Source: DASTPP01 sp035762175 (GTDB lineage: Bacteria; Myxococcota_A; Polyangia; Polyangiales; Polyangiaceae). Taken from it: a stretch of 38,932 nt of DNA. Position 1 is the stretch's first letter, and each line of letters starts with the position of its first letter. The stretch is taken from the NCBI GenBank assembly GCA_035762175.1, contig DASTPP010000342.1, positions 1-38,932 on the forward strand, given 5' to 3'. Below, in pieces: positions 7,891 to 16,974 of this stretch. The notes under the pieces were generated by a model, which saw only the letters and a program-made list of their open reading frames with translations, did not search any database and was not told where the DNA came from. The position numbers were made by a program, and so were the translations under genes.

Positions 7891-7928
7891 GAACAAAGGG
7901 CCCCGCGGCTCATGGTGCCGCGGGGCCC
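7891..7928 (-). terminator. Rho-independent terminator of the minus-strand lipoprotein
   Basis: An 11-bp perfect GC stem (GGGCCCCGCGG at 7898-7908 pairing with 7918-7928) with a 9-nt loop. Read on the minus strand it is followed by TTTGTTCTTTG. It lies about 80 bp past the stop of the lipoprotein gene at 8006, showing that the short frame ends a real transcript. Confidence 0.65.
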
Positions 7929-8005
7929 CGCGCGAAGGTGCGTACACCTTCGGGGTTCGAGACCGGCGGGGGCTCGTTACGGGCGCCCGCCCTCATTTGC
8001 GAGGC

Positions 8006-8365
8006 TCAGCCGCCGCCTTGCCCCCCCCCGCCGGCGGTGCCAGCGGCGCCGGCCTCGCCGGCCTCGCCGCCTCCGCCGCCAGCGCCGGCCTCGCCGCCAG
8101 CGCCGCCCGTGCCCGCGCCGCCGCCGGTACCGGCGCTGCCGCCCGTGCCCGCGCCGCCGCCGGTGCCGCCGGTGCCGCCGGTGCCGCCGGTGCCGCCGGT
8201 GCCGCCGGTGCCGCCGGTGCCAGCCCGGCCGCCCGTGCCCGCGCTGCCCGCGCTGCCCGCCGCGTCGTCGTCGTCGTCATCGCCACAAGCCGCGAGGCTC
8301 GTGCCGGCTAGGGCCATGGTAAGCCCCAAGAAAGCAATGCCCAGAAGGTTCGTGAGACGTTTCAT
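8006..8365 (-). CDS. Gly-rich lipoprotein, globin-less paralog
   Basis: A 119-residue lipoprotein closely matching the N-terminus of the protein at 5763: MKRL..LLG, lipobox SLAAC, then GDDDDDDAAGS and a TGGRAG start of the tether. The rest is only Gly/Thr/Ala/Ser, and it stops at GGGGQGGG with no folded domain. The tether is encoded by about seven perfect 9-bp units. A GAGAGGAGA site lies about 11 nt before ATG 8365, and a terminator follows at 7891-7928, so it looks like an intact short gene rather than an in-frame truncation. It may have lost a C-terminal domain or act as a spacer or surface filler. Confidence 0.7.
   Translation of the reverse strand: MKRLTNLLGIAFLGLTMALAGTSLAACGDDDDDDAAGSAGSAGTGGRAGTGGTGGTGGTGGTGGTGGTGGGAGTGGSAGTGGGAGTGGAGGEAGAGGGGGEAGEAGAAGTAGGGGQGGG
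8155..8222. repeat. 9-bp simple repeat inside lipoprotein gene
   Basis: About seven consecutive perfect copies of CCGCCGGTG (plus strand), encoding Gly-Gly-Thr on the minus strand. The unit is a multiple of three, so slippage would change tether length without shifting frame. Confidence 0.85.
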
Positions 8366-8399
8366 TGGATCGTAGTTCTCCTCTCGCTCTAACTAAGAA

Positions 8400-8421
8400 G
8401 TGCCCGCGTGGCAGCGGGCAC
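8400..8421. promoter_or_regulatory. hairpin in the leader of the Gly-rich lipoprotein
   Basis: GTGCCCGC-N6-GCGGGCAC, a perfect 8-bp stem 35 bp upstream of the minus-strand ATG at 8365. It could be a leader hairpin or an operator; position and symmetry are the only evidence. Confidence 0.3.
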
Positions 8422-8966
8422 GACAGGCACGAGTGTTTAAGTCGCGCCGACCGCTCGTGCCAGCCCTTTGCGCCAGCCGGCCCGCGGCGCAGCGGGAAAC
8501 CCGCCAAAATTTGTTGTTTTCGACGAAGTTGTCGAAGATTCGTCACCCCGGGGGCGAGCGCGCCGAGAGGGTCGCCAGGCGACCGCCACGCCCGGACCGC
8601 AGGAGGCGCGCCGCGAAGAGAAGAAAAGAGAGCTGAAGCGTTGTACGGCACGATTCACCGGGGCTAGAGAGCAAGCGCGGTGCCAGGCGCGCCCTCGCCG
8701 CGCGCGCGGGGCCGCGGCGGGCTCGCGGACGGTAACGGCGGCGCCAATCGAGGTCGGACGCAACGGCTGAGCTCGCCGCGAAGGGCGTGGCAATCGTTGT
8801 CGTCGGAGGACACTTCCGTGACAGCGACGTCATGGCTTGACGGGAAGCCCCCGAGACGCCCGATGAAAGCACGTGCTCGAGCTCGGCCGTCGGCGCAGGG
8901 CAGCATGGAAGGGCTCGAGCCGTCGTAGGAAGAGAAACCCCAGAGAGCTCGAACGGGAGCGTAAGG
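8422..8966. other. intergenic stretch, no supported gene
   Basis: This contains an A/T-richer patch (about 8505-8545) that is the most likely promoter zone for the minus-strand lipoprotein. The open frames on both strands have no recognisable domains, no GC3 bias and no ribosome-binding sites, so none is called. Confidence 0.4.
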
Positions 8967-8992
8967 GAATTCTTTAGATGAATTCTTTAGAT
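8967..8992. repeat. 13-bp A/T-rich tandem duplication
   Basis: GAATTCTTTAGAT occurs twice in direct succession (8967-8979 and 8980-8992), an isolated A/T-rich island in GC-rich DNA just before the family C repeat. Confidence 0.9.
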
Positions 8993-9030
8993 GGAGGCGT
9001 GCGGCGCCGACCAAGCCGTGGCGCCGGGGG

Positions 9031-9103
9031 CCTAAGAGCGCCGAGCCCAACGCCCCGGGCGAAGCCGTTTTTCAAGCTCGACCGGGGGTTGTGCTCGGCA
9101 CAC
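9031..9103. repeat. inverted repeat family C, copy 2
   Basis: It begins CCTAAGAGCGCCGAG like copy 1. The arms GCCGAGCCCAAC (9040-9051) and GTTGTGCTCGGC (9088-9099) have one mismatch. The loop differs from copy 1, so only the arms are conserved. It lies about 60 bp beyond the stop of the minus-strand LeuA-family gene. Confidence 0.7.
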
Positions 9104-9159
9104 TAAGCGAAAGCGTAGGGAAGCCCCCTATCGAGGCGACGGGTGACGTCGTAGGCGCC

Positions 9160-10782
<1,623 letters not shown>

Positions 10783-10871
10783 GAGTTCGGCCCCCGGGGG
10801 GGCGGGTGGACGCGAGGAAGGCGGTCGGGGGGCAGCCATCTCATGCCAAGTATGCCACGATAGGGCCCACT

Positions 10872-12389
10872 TTGGTTTTGTTTCGAACCCGTGCTCTGGT
10901 GCAAAAGCGGCTCGCCGACGAGGTGGGCAGGCTCTCGAAGCAGGCGCCCTTGCGGGTCTGTCTCGCCTACCCGTCCCCGTATGCGGCGGCGATGAGCAGC
11001 CTCGGCTTTCAGCGTATTTATCGCGCCTTGATGGAAAGCCCCGGCCTTTGCTGCGAGCGGGCCTTTCTGCCCGAAGGGTCGGGGGCGGGGGGCCGGGCCG
11101 AGGTGCCGGTGACCTACGAGAGCCTGAGCCAGCTCGGTGACTTTCCGATTGTGGCGCTCTCGGTCGCCTACGAGCTCGAGATCGCGGGGGTCATTCGGCT
11201 GCTCGAGGCGGCGGGGCTGCCGGCCCTGCGGCAGGAGCGGGGGCCGCAGCACCCCTTTGTCTTGGCGGGCGGGCCGCTCACCTTTTCCAACCCCCTGCCC
11301 CTTTCGCCCTACGTCGACGCCATCGTGATGGGCGAGGGCGAGGCGCTGACGCCGGAGGTGTGCCGGGCGGTCGGCGAGGCGCCCTCGCGGGCGGCGGCGC
11401 TCGACGCGCTCGAGCGCTTCGAGCACATCTTTTTGCCCGAGCGGCACGGCGAGCGGCTGCCGCCGGTGGCGAAGGTCGACGACGCGCTCTTGCCGGCGTG
11501 GGGGCCCATTAGGACGCCGCACGCCGAGCTGTCGAACATGTTCCTGGTCGAGACCGAGCGGGGCTGCTCGCGGGGCTGCACGTACTGCGTGATGCGTCGG
11601 TCGACCAACGGGGGCATGCGCCTGGTGCCCAAGGACGTCATTTTGGGCCTGGTGCCCGAGGACGCGAGGCGGGTGGGGCTGGTCGGGGCGGCGGTGAGCG
11701 ACCACCCGAAGATCGTCGAGATCGTGAACGAGCTCGCGGCGCGGGGTAAAGAGGTGGGGCTGTCGAGCCTGCGGCCCGACCGGCTGAGCGACGAGTTCGT
11801 GGGGGCGCTCAAGAAGGCGGGCTACCGGACGCTGACGACGGCGATGGACGGGGCGAGCGAGCGGATGCGGGAGGTGGTCGGGCGGCACGCCCGGGAGAAG
11901 CACCTCGTGAAGGCGGCCGAGCGGGCGCGAAAGCACGGAATGGACCGGCTCAAGCTCTACTTGATGGTGGGGCTGCCGGGCGAGGCCGACGGGGACATCG
12001 ACGAGTGCGTGCGCTTCACGACCGAATTGACGAAAATGGTGCCGGTGGCCCTCGGCATCGCGCCCTTTTGCGCCAAGCGTCAGACCCCGCTCGACGGGGC
12101 GCCCTTCGCGGGCATCGACGTGGTCGAGGGGCGGCTCGAGCGGCTGCGCCGCGGGCTCAAGGGGCGGGCGGACGTGCGGGCGACGAGCGCGCGCTGGGCC
12201 TGGGTCGAGTACGTGCTGGCGCAGGGGGGGCCGGCCGAGGGCCGGGCGGTGCTCGAGGCCGTGCGCGGCGGGGGGGGCTTTGCGGCCTACAAGCGGGCCT
12301 TTTCTTCGATTGAGCGACCGGCTACGCCGGTGCGGCGGGCGCTCCCGCTCGTCGCCCCGGCCGGGCCCCCACCCCCTTCGACGCCATGA
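10872..12389 (+). CDS. radical SAM protein with N-terminal B12-binding-like domain
   Basis: About 505 residues, cytoplasmic. The N-terminal ~200 residues (LRVCLAYPSPYAAAMSSLGF, VALSVAYELEIAGVIRLLEA, LAGGPLTFSNP, DAIVMGEGE) resemble the cobalamin-binding-like domain of unassigned radical SAM proteins. The cluster motif CSRGCTYC gives Cys232, Cys236 and Cys239, the CX3CX2C set that binds the 4Fe-4S centre, and DGASERMREVVGR and LYLMVGLPGE fit the barrel. The substrate is unknown. The start is uncertain: TTG 10872 sits just before a conserved-looking LVQKRLADEVGRL helix, with TTG 10878, GTG 10899 and GTG 10806 as alternatives. Its stop overlaps the start of the TlpA-like gene (ATGA), implying translational coupling. 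Confidence 0.82.
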   Translation: MVLFRTRALVQKRLADEVGRLSKQAPLRVCLAYPSPYAAAMSSLGFQRIYRALMESPGLCCERAFLPEGSGAGGRAEVPVTYESLSQLGDFPIVALSVAYELEIAGVIRLLEAAGLPALRQERGPQHPFVLAGGPLTFSNPLPLSPYVDAIVMGEGEALTPEVCRAVGEAPSRAAALDALERFEHIFLPERHGERLPPVAKVDDALLPAWGPIRTPHAELSNMFLVETERGCSRGCTYCVMRRSTNGGMRLVPKDVILGLVPEDARRVGLVGAAVSDHPKIVEIVNELAARGKEVGLSSLRPDRLSDEFVGALKKAGYRTLTTAMDGASERMREVVGRHAREKHLVKAAERARKHGMDRLKLYLMVGLPGEADGDIDECVRFTTELTKMVPVALGIAPFCAKRQTPLDGAPFAGIDVVEGRLERLRRGLKGRADVRATSARWAWVEYVLAQGGPAEGRAVLEAVRGGGGFAAYKRAFSSIERPATPVRRALPLVAPAGPPPPSTP

Positions 12390-13042
12390 ACGCGAAACAA
12401 CTTTCTCAGCTCGTCTTCATCGCCCTCGCCTCGCTCGGCGTGTACATGTTCGTCACCTCGGCCCAGGACGGCGAGGCGCGGGCGGCCTGCTCGGCGCTCT
12501 GCGCGCTGCGGCCGAACTACGCGAACGAAGACCGCCGCGTGCCCGACTTTACGCTGACCGATCTCAACGGCAAGCCCGTCAAGATGAGCTCGTTCCGGGG
12601 CAAGACGGTGGTGCTCAACTTCTGGACGAAGACCTGCCGTCCCTGCCTCGAGGAGATGCCCTCGATCGCCGAGCTCGCGAACATCTGGAAGGACGAGAAA
12701 GACAAGGTCGTGCTCACGATCTCGACCGACGGCTCGGCCGAGGACGCGCGCGCGACGCTCAAGGCGGTGCTCGGGCGCGAGCCGCCCTTCGGGGTGCTCA
12801 TCGACCCCGAGTCGCAGGTGGTCGGCGACCTGTTCGGCACCAAGCTCTACCCCGAGACGTGGGTCATCGACCCCGAGGGCGTCATCCGGGCGAGGTTCGA
12901 CGGGCCGCGCGACTGGTCGAGCCCGGTGGTGCAGGGGGTGGTGAAGATGGCGGCGAGCCCGGGGGTGTCGTGCCCGGTCACGTTCAAGGGGGGCAAGCCC
13001 GAGGGGGCGCTGCGCGGCGTGTGCGACACGGCGGGGCTTTAG
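12386..13042 (+). CDS. TlpA-like membrane-anchored thioredoxin-fold protein
   Basis: 218 residues. Residues ~7-24 form an N-terminal anchor or signal (LVFIALASLGVYMFVTS), so the rest should face the periplasm. The domain begins at VPDFTLTDLNGKPVKMSSF, with the redox motif CRPC at Cys84-Cys87 inside LNFWTKTCRPCLEEMPS. LYPETWVIDPEGVI carries the cis-Pro region. Proteins of this AhpC/TSA-TlpA group reduce or exchange disulfides in the envelope. Extra cysteines (35 and 39 after the anchor; one in VSCPV and one in GVCDT near the end) may form their own disulfides. ATG 12386 overlaps the radical SAM stop by 4 bases, so the two are translated together. Confidence 0.87.
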   Translation: MNAKQLSQLVFIALASLGVYMFVTSAQDGEARAACSALCALRPNYANEDRRVPDFTLTDLNGKPVKMSSFRGKTVVLNFWTKTCRPCLEEMPSIAELANIWKDEKDKVVLTISTDGSAEDARATLKAVLGREPPFGVLIDPESQVVGDLFGTKLYPETWVIDPEGVIRARFDGPRDWSSPVVQGVVKMAASPGVSCPVTFKGGKPEGALRGVCDTAGL

Positions 13043-13207
13043 CCGCCGCGCTTCTGCTCCGGGGCCGCTCGGGGGGGCGGCGCCCGGCTCTCGGGGCGGC
13101 GGGCGGCGGGGGCGGCGCCGGGCTTTCGGGGCGGCGGGCCGCGGGCGCGCGCCGGGCCACGTCGATCGTGGCGCCGCCGGGGGGGGCGTGCCAGGCTCAA
13201 CGCGGCG

Positions 13208-13795
13208 ATGAAGAAGCGTGTCTGCGTCTTTTGCGGCTCGAAGCCCGGCCAAGGGGCGGCGCTCGAAGCGCTCGCGCGGGCGGTGGGCGAGGGGCTGGCG
13301 GCGCGCGGCGTCGGGCTCGTCTACGGCGGCGCGCGGGTGGGGCTGATGGGGGCAGTGGCCGACGCAGCGCTGGGGGCGGGGGCCGAGGTGATCGGCGTGC
13401 TGCCGACGGCGCTGGCGGCGCGCGAGCTCGCGCACGGCGACCTGACGGCGCTGCACCTGGTGGCGAGCATGCACGAGCGCAAGGCGCGCATGAGCGAGCT
13501 GTCGCACGCCTTTCTAACGCTGCCGGGGGGCTTCGGCACGCTCGACGAGCTGTTCGAGGTGCTCACGTGGCGCGCGCTCGAGATCCACACGAAGCCTTGT
13601 TTCTTGCTCAACGCGGGCGGCTACTTCGACGCGCTGCTCGCCTTCGTCGACCGGGCCGAACGCGAGGGCATGATCGCGCCGGCGACGCGGGCGCTCTTGC
13701 GGGTGGGGTCCGAGCTCGACCCGCTGCTCGACGAGATCGTGTCGGCGCTCGACGCGCCGCGGGCGACGCCGTCGTCGCGGGCGCCGCGGCCTTGA
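13208..13795 (+). CDS. LOG-family protein (nucleoside 5'-monophosphate phosphoribohydrolase type)
   Basis: 195 residues, close to the usual family length. The Rossmann-type start VCVFCGSKPG, LVYGGARVGLMGAVADAAL, the SMHERKARM helix and the signature PGGFGTLDE (106-114) are the hallmarks of the TIGR00730/LOG family. Characterised members hydrolyse nucleoside monophosphates, including cytokinin ribotides, to the base and ribose 5-phosphate; the bacterial substrate is often unknown. It lies 165 bp after the TlpA-like gene in the same direction and overlaps the next gene at its stop (TTGA at 13792-13795). Confidence 0.88.
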   Translation: MKKRVCVFCGSKPGQGAALEALARAVGEGLAARGVGLVYGGARVGLMGAVADAALGAGAEVIGVLPTALAARELAHGDLTALHLVASMHERKARMSELSHAFLTLPGGFGTLDELFEVLTWRALEIHTKPCFLLNAGGYFDALLAFVDRAEREGMIAPATRALLRVGSELDPLLDEIVSALDAPRATPSSRAPRP

Positions 13796-14625
13796 GCGCG
13801 TCGGGCCGGCTCGGGTGCGCGGTCCGGCTCGTGGCGGCGCTCGCCGCGGTCGCGGTCGCGGGCTGCCAGCGCCGGACGGCGCCGTCCGAGGGCGCCGAAG
13901 CGCGGGGGCCCGCGGGGCGCGGCTCGGCGGTGGCGTCGGCGACGGCGCCCGCCACCACGGCGCGCCCGGCGGGGTCGGGCGAGGCCGCGGGGCTGCAGTA
14001 CGTCGAGCGGCAGAGCGGGGGCGCGGCCGACGAGGCGCTGCCGATGGTGGTGGCGGTGCACGGGCTCGGCGACACGCCCGAGCACCTCGGCGACGCGCTC
14101 GTCTCGGCGCTCGAGCGCCCGGCACGCATCATCTTGCCGCGGGGGCCGAAGACGTACGGGAGGGGCTACTCGTGGTTCGACCTCGGCTCGAACGAGGCGA
14201 TGCTGGCGGGCATCGAGCGGGCGACGGCGCTGGTGGCGGGGGGCCTCGGCGAGCTCGTCAAGCGGCGCCCGACGAGGGGCAAGCCGATCGTGCTCGGCTT
14301 CTCGCAGGGGGGCACGATCGCGTTCGCGCTCGGGGCGAAGCACCCCGCGCTGGTCGGGGCGGCCTTCCCGGTCGCCGGCTTGCTGCCGCCGCCGCTCGTG
14401 CCGCCGCCGGGGTCGGGCGCGCTGCCGCCCTTCGTCGCGTTCCACGGGGCCGACGACCGGGTCGTGCCGGCGCAGCTCGCGCGCGAGTCGGTCGAGCGGT
14501 TGAAGGCGATCGGGGCGCGGGCGGAGGTGCACGTGTATGATGGGCTCGGCCACTCGGTTTCGCCCGAACTGAGAAACGATCTGCGGCGCGAGGTGCTGCG
14601 CGCGCTCGACGCGGCCGGCCGGTAG
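13792..14625 (+). CDS. phospholipase/carboxylesterase-type lipoprotein
   Basis: 277 residues starting from TTG 13792, which overlaps the TGA of the LOG gene. This is the only start giving a complete lipoprotein signal: two Arg, a hydrophobic run LVAALAAVAVAGC and lipidated Cys25, followed by a low-complexity spacer to ~65. The alpha/beta-hydrolase domain has VVAVHGLGDTPEHLG, the nucleophile elbow GFSQGG (Ser171), GADDRVVP (Asp222) and GLGHSV (His254), a full triad. It resembles the phospholipase/carboxylesterase (PF02230) family, which cleaves short acyl esters; here it would act at the cell envelope. A much longer open frame running in from 12280 is an antisense/shifted shadow and was discarded. 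Confidence 0.83.
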   Translation: MSASGRLGCAVRLVAALAAVAVAGCQRRTAPSEGAEARGPAGRGSAVASATAPATTARPAGSGEAAGLQYVERQSGGAADEALPMVVAVHGLGDTPEHLGDALVSALERPARIILPRGPKTYGRGYSWFDLGSNEAMLAGIERATALVAGGLGELVKRRPTRGKPIVLGFSQGGTIAFALGAKHPALVGAAFPVAGLLPPPLVPPPGSGALPPFVAFHGADDRVVPAQLARESVERLKAIGARAEVHVYDGLGHSVSPELRNDLRREVLRALDAAGR

Positions 14626-14656
14626 CGGGGGCGGGGCGTTTCAGCCCCCGCTTTAC
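14624..14656 (+). terminator. probable Rho-independent terminator
   Basis: Stem AGCGGGGGC (14624-14632) pairs with GCCCCCGCT (14644-14652) with an 11-nt loop, overlapping the stop codon of the esterase gene, followed by TTACC. The short T-run makes it weak, but it ends the radical SAM-to-esterase gene chain. Confidence 0.5.
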
Positions 14657-14732
14657 CACCTTGTCGCAGCGAACGGAGGGGGCGGCGGGTCGCGACCACC
14701 TTGTGGCAGGGGGCTCGTCCGCGGGCTTTAGC

Positions 14733-14841
14733 GCGCTGCTCGGTCGGGGTGCGTACGCCCTGCGGGCACCCGAAACTCGCCTGACGGCTCCGACCGCAGG
14801 GCACCCGCCCGGAGGGCGTACGCACCCCGACCGAGCAGCGC
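14733..14841. repeat. long inverted repeat, family B copy 2
   Basis: 28-nt arms (14733-14760 and 14814-14841) are perfectly complementary and share AGCGCTGCTCGGTCGG-type sequence with the repeat at 4655-4787. The 53-nt loop is the reverse complement of that copy's loop with few changes. Confidence 0.85.
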
Positions 14842-15293
14842 TCTGGGCGAGGGGGGGCGCTTATCGGGTTCGGAGGGGGAAGGGGGGCCCGGCCTCGGGT
14901 TATCGGATATGGTAAACGACATGGAGTCGCCCCTGGCCTCGGTCGGCCCCTTTCGCGCGGGCGAGCGGGCGGGGCCGAACCAGTGGCGGGGCCCGGGGCC
15001 GGGGGGCTCGCCGGCGGTGCGGGTGTGCCTGGTCGGGGGCGCGGCGGGGCTGGCGAGGGCGAGGCTGGGCGCGGCGGGGGCGCGCGGCCGGGCGGGCCGG
15101 GCCCCCGAGCGCGGCGGGGGCGCGCGACCGGGGCGGCGCCCCCGGGCGGGCCGGCGCCGGCGTTGTGCGCAAAGTCGCTATTTTGATAGACGCCCTCGCT
15201 CCGATGAATCGCGTCGGGGGGGCGGGGCGCGCGGGGCCGGCGGGCGGCGGGCGCGGGGCGCGGCCGCGTGGCCGGCGCGGGCGCCGGGGGTGA
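14842..15293. other. GC-rich non-coding stretch
   Basis: About 450 bp of extreme G-rich plus strand between two dispersed repeats. Long open frames exist on both strands only because stop codons are rare at this GC; their translations are Gly/Arg/Pro low complexity with no domain. One A/T-richer patch (about 15175-15210) could hold regulatory sequence. Confidence 0.45.
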
Positions 15294-15397
15294 TACCATC
15301 CGCCCGAGCCTGCACCCGGCCCCGTGCCCTCGCCCAAGCCTGGCGCGGCTGCGGCGTGGGGGCCATTCCTGGCCGCAGCAGGCAGGGATGGTATAAG
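15294..15397 (+). mobile_element. MITE-like repeat A, copy 3
   Basis: A ~104-bp element beginning TACCATCCGCCCGAGCC and ending GCAGGGATGGTA, flanked by TA on both sides and nearly identical to copy 2. Internal GCGGCTGCGGCGTGGG and GGCCATTCCTGGCC segments are shared by all copies. Confidence 0.75.
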
Positions 15398-15534
15398 GGG
15401 CGCGGCGCGCCGACGTGAGGGGGCCGGCCGCGCCCCGCGAGCGCAGGGCGAGGGGCGGCGCGCGCCGGCATTCGCACGCCGCGCGGGCGCCTACTTCGCA
15501 ACGCGCGAGGGGCGGCGGGCGGGGGCTGAAAACC

Positions 15535-15564
15535 TTGACGAAAATCGCCCGAACCGTCTACGGT
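15535..15564 (+). promoter_or_regulatory. candidate promoter of the TRL-like gene
   Basis: TTGACG (15535-15540), an 18-bp spacer and TACGGT (15559-15564) lie 50 bp before the ATG. The -35 fits sigma70 well; the -10 matches poorly. Confidence 0.35.
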
Positions 15565-15613
15565 TCCGGCCGCAGCACCGGGTTTGGAACAACACCCTAG
15601 GGAGCCTGTTGCT

Positions 15614-15952
15614 ATGAAATCGATCTCGAAGTTGACCGCCCTCGCCTCGCTCGTCGTGCTCGGGGGCAGCCTCTCCGGCTGTGCGGGCATCGCCTTCTCG
15701 AGCCGCGGCACTACGCTCGCCATCCTCTACAACTCGACGCAGGCGAACGAGGGCGTCACCAACAACAACGTCGGCGCCAAGAAGGGCCAGGCCTGCGCCT
15801 CGTCGATCCTCGGGTTCGTGACCACGGGCGACGCGTCGGTGGCGGCGGCCGCGAAGCAAGGCGGCATCACCAAGGTCGGCTCGATCGACCACGAGCACAG
15901 CAACCTGCTCGGCATCTACGCGACCTATTGCGTCAACGTCACGGGCGAGTGA
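15614..15952 (+). CDS. TRL-like family lipoprotein
   Basis: 112 residues. The signal peptide ends at the lipobox LSGC within LGGSLSGCAGI. The mature part carries the TRL-like (PF13146) pattern: YNSTQANEGVTNNNVGAKKG, then GQACASSILGFVTTGDASV, AAAAKQGGITKVGSIDHE and LGIYATYCVNVTGE. Members are small bacterial envelope lipoproteins, originally noted next to tRNA genes; their function is unknown. No tRNA is found here. ATG 15614 is preceded by AGGGAG (15598-15603); an in-frame ATG at 15584 would precede the signal peptide and is unlikely. Confidence 0.85.
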   Translation: MKSISKLTALASLVVLGGSLSGCAGIAFSSRGTTLAILYNSTQANEGVTNNNVGAKKGQACASSILGFVTTGDASVAAAAKQGGITKVGSIDHEHSNLLGIYATYCVNVTGE

Positions 15953-15983
15953 GCGCGGGCGCCGGGTGAGCGGGCCCCGCCGA

Positions 15984-16003
15984 GCGGGCGGCCTCTCGCC
16001 CGC
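15984..16003. terminator. weak hairpin between convergent genes
   Basis: GCGGGCG-N6-CGCCCGC, a 7-bp stem in the 75-bp gap between the TRL-like gene and the converging methyltransferase gene. There is no T-run on either side, so termination is uncertain. Confidence 0.25.
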
Positions 16004-16026
16004 GCCGGCCCGCGGGCGGGCGCCGC

Positions 16027-16974
16027 TCAGAACAGGCTCTCGAAGCGGACGCCGGCGCCGCGCAGGCGCTCCTCGCTGATGCCCACCGCGAGCGCGCCGA
16101 GATCGTTGCCGACGAAGGCGCGCCCGAGCCGCGCGGCGGCCACGAGCGTCGTGCCCGAGCCGCACATCGGGTCGACGACGAGGTCGCCGGGGCGGCTCGA
16201 GGCGCGTACGATGCGCTCGAGTAGCCCGAGCGGCTTCTGGGTGGGGTAGCCGGTGCCCTCGCGCCGCAGCGGGGTGTTGGCGACCATGGCGGGCAGGTCG
16301 GCCCAGACGCTGCCGAGGGCGCGGCCTTCGTCTTCGTAGTAGCGGTACGCCTTGCCGCCGATCACCCGCTCGCGGTAGCGCCGCCCCTGCTCGTCGACCG
16401 AGCGGAAGTGCATCGAGCGGCTGCGCTCGGCGAAGGGCTCGCGCAGGGCGGGGTCGCGGTGGTTCCACAGGTAGGGCGCGTCGGGCTCGGCGCCGCGCGT
16501 ATAGACGAGAATGGTCTGGTGCGTGCAGGGGATGCGCCGCCCGCGGGCGCCGTTGCCCGGCACCCAGACGATCTCGCCGCGGAAGGCGCCGCGGCCGAAG
16601 ACGCGGTCGCAGAGCACCTTGGCGTCGTGCACGGTGCGGCGGTCGAGGTGCAGCCAGAGCGTGGCGGCCGGCGCCATGGCGTCGCGCAGGGCGGCGAGGC
16701 GGGGCGCGAGCATGGCGAGGAAGGCGTCGAGGCCGCCCCACGAGTCGGCGAAGGCCGCGTCGTCGTCGCCGGGCCGGCCGCGGCCGCGGCGCCCGCCGGG
16801 GCGCAGGCGGGCGGCGAAGACGCCGCCGGCGTTGAAGGGCGGGTCGAGGTAGACGAGGTCGAAGGGGCGGGCGCGACCGCGCGCGGCGAGGCGCGCGGGC
16901 AGGTCGAGGGCGTCGCCGCGGAGCAGCAGGCCGGCGGGGCCGGCGGCGACGGCGACGGGGGCCTCACGTGCCAT
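16027..16974 (-). CDS. beta-class DNA methyltransferase (N6-adenine or N4-cytosine)
   Basis: 315 residues. Motif IV is LVYLDPPFN (DPPF at 44-47), which favours N6-adenine. The SAM-binding motif I comes late, DPMCGSGTT (268-276), preceded by TGYPTQKPLGLLERIV (motif X). The order IV...X-I marks the beta class. Middle motifs include WVPGNGARGRRIPCTHQTILVYTR. It methylates a specific DNA site; the target cannot be read from sequence. No restriction endonuclease or specificity subunit lies nearby, so it appears solitary. ATG 16974 overlaps the end of the MepA-like gene by 11 bp, placing it in an operon with envelope genes, an unusual setting. Confidence 0.87.
   Translation of the reverse strand: MAREAPVAVAAGPAGLLLRGDALDLPARLAARGRARPFDLVYLDPPFNAGGVFAARLRPGGRRGRGRPGDDDAAFADSWGGLDAFLAMLAPRLAALRDAMAPAATLWLHLDRRTVHDAKVLCDRVFGRGAFRGEIVWVPGNGARGRRIPCTHQTILVYTRGAEPDAPYLWNHRDPALREPFAERSRSMHFRSVDEQGRRYRERVIGGKAYRYYEDEGRALGSVWADLPAMVANTPLRREGTGYPTQKPLGLLERIVRASSRPGDLVVDPMCGSGTTLVAAARLGRAFVGNDLGALAVGISEERLRGAGVRFESLF

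Noticed and set aside
8664..9050. Minus-strand open frame in the intergenic stretch
   Set aside because: Crosses the A/T duplication and repeat C, with no family resemblance.
12280..13791. Upstream part of the frame containing the esterase
   Set aside because: It overlaps the TlpA-like and LOG genes out of frame. The lipoprotein signal starts at TTG 13792.
14909..15418. Plus-strand open frame after the esterase
   Set aside because: Gly/Arg/Pro low complexity that reads through repeat A copy 3.
15175..15613. Possible tRNA near the TRL-like gene, as the family name suggests
   Set aside because: No T-loop GGTTCGA-type sequence or cloverleaf could be found in the flanks.
16027..16974. Type II restriction-modification system
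   Set aside because: Only the methyltransferase is visible. The neighbours are MepA-like and TRL-like genes, not nucleases.
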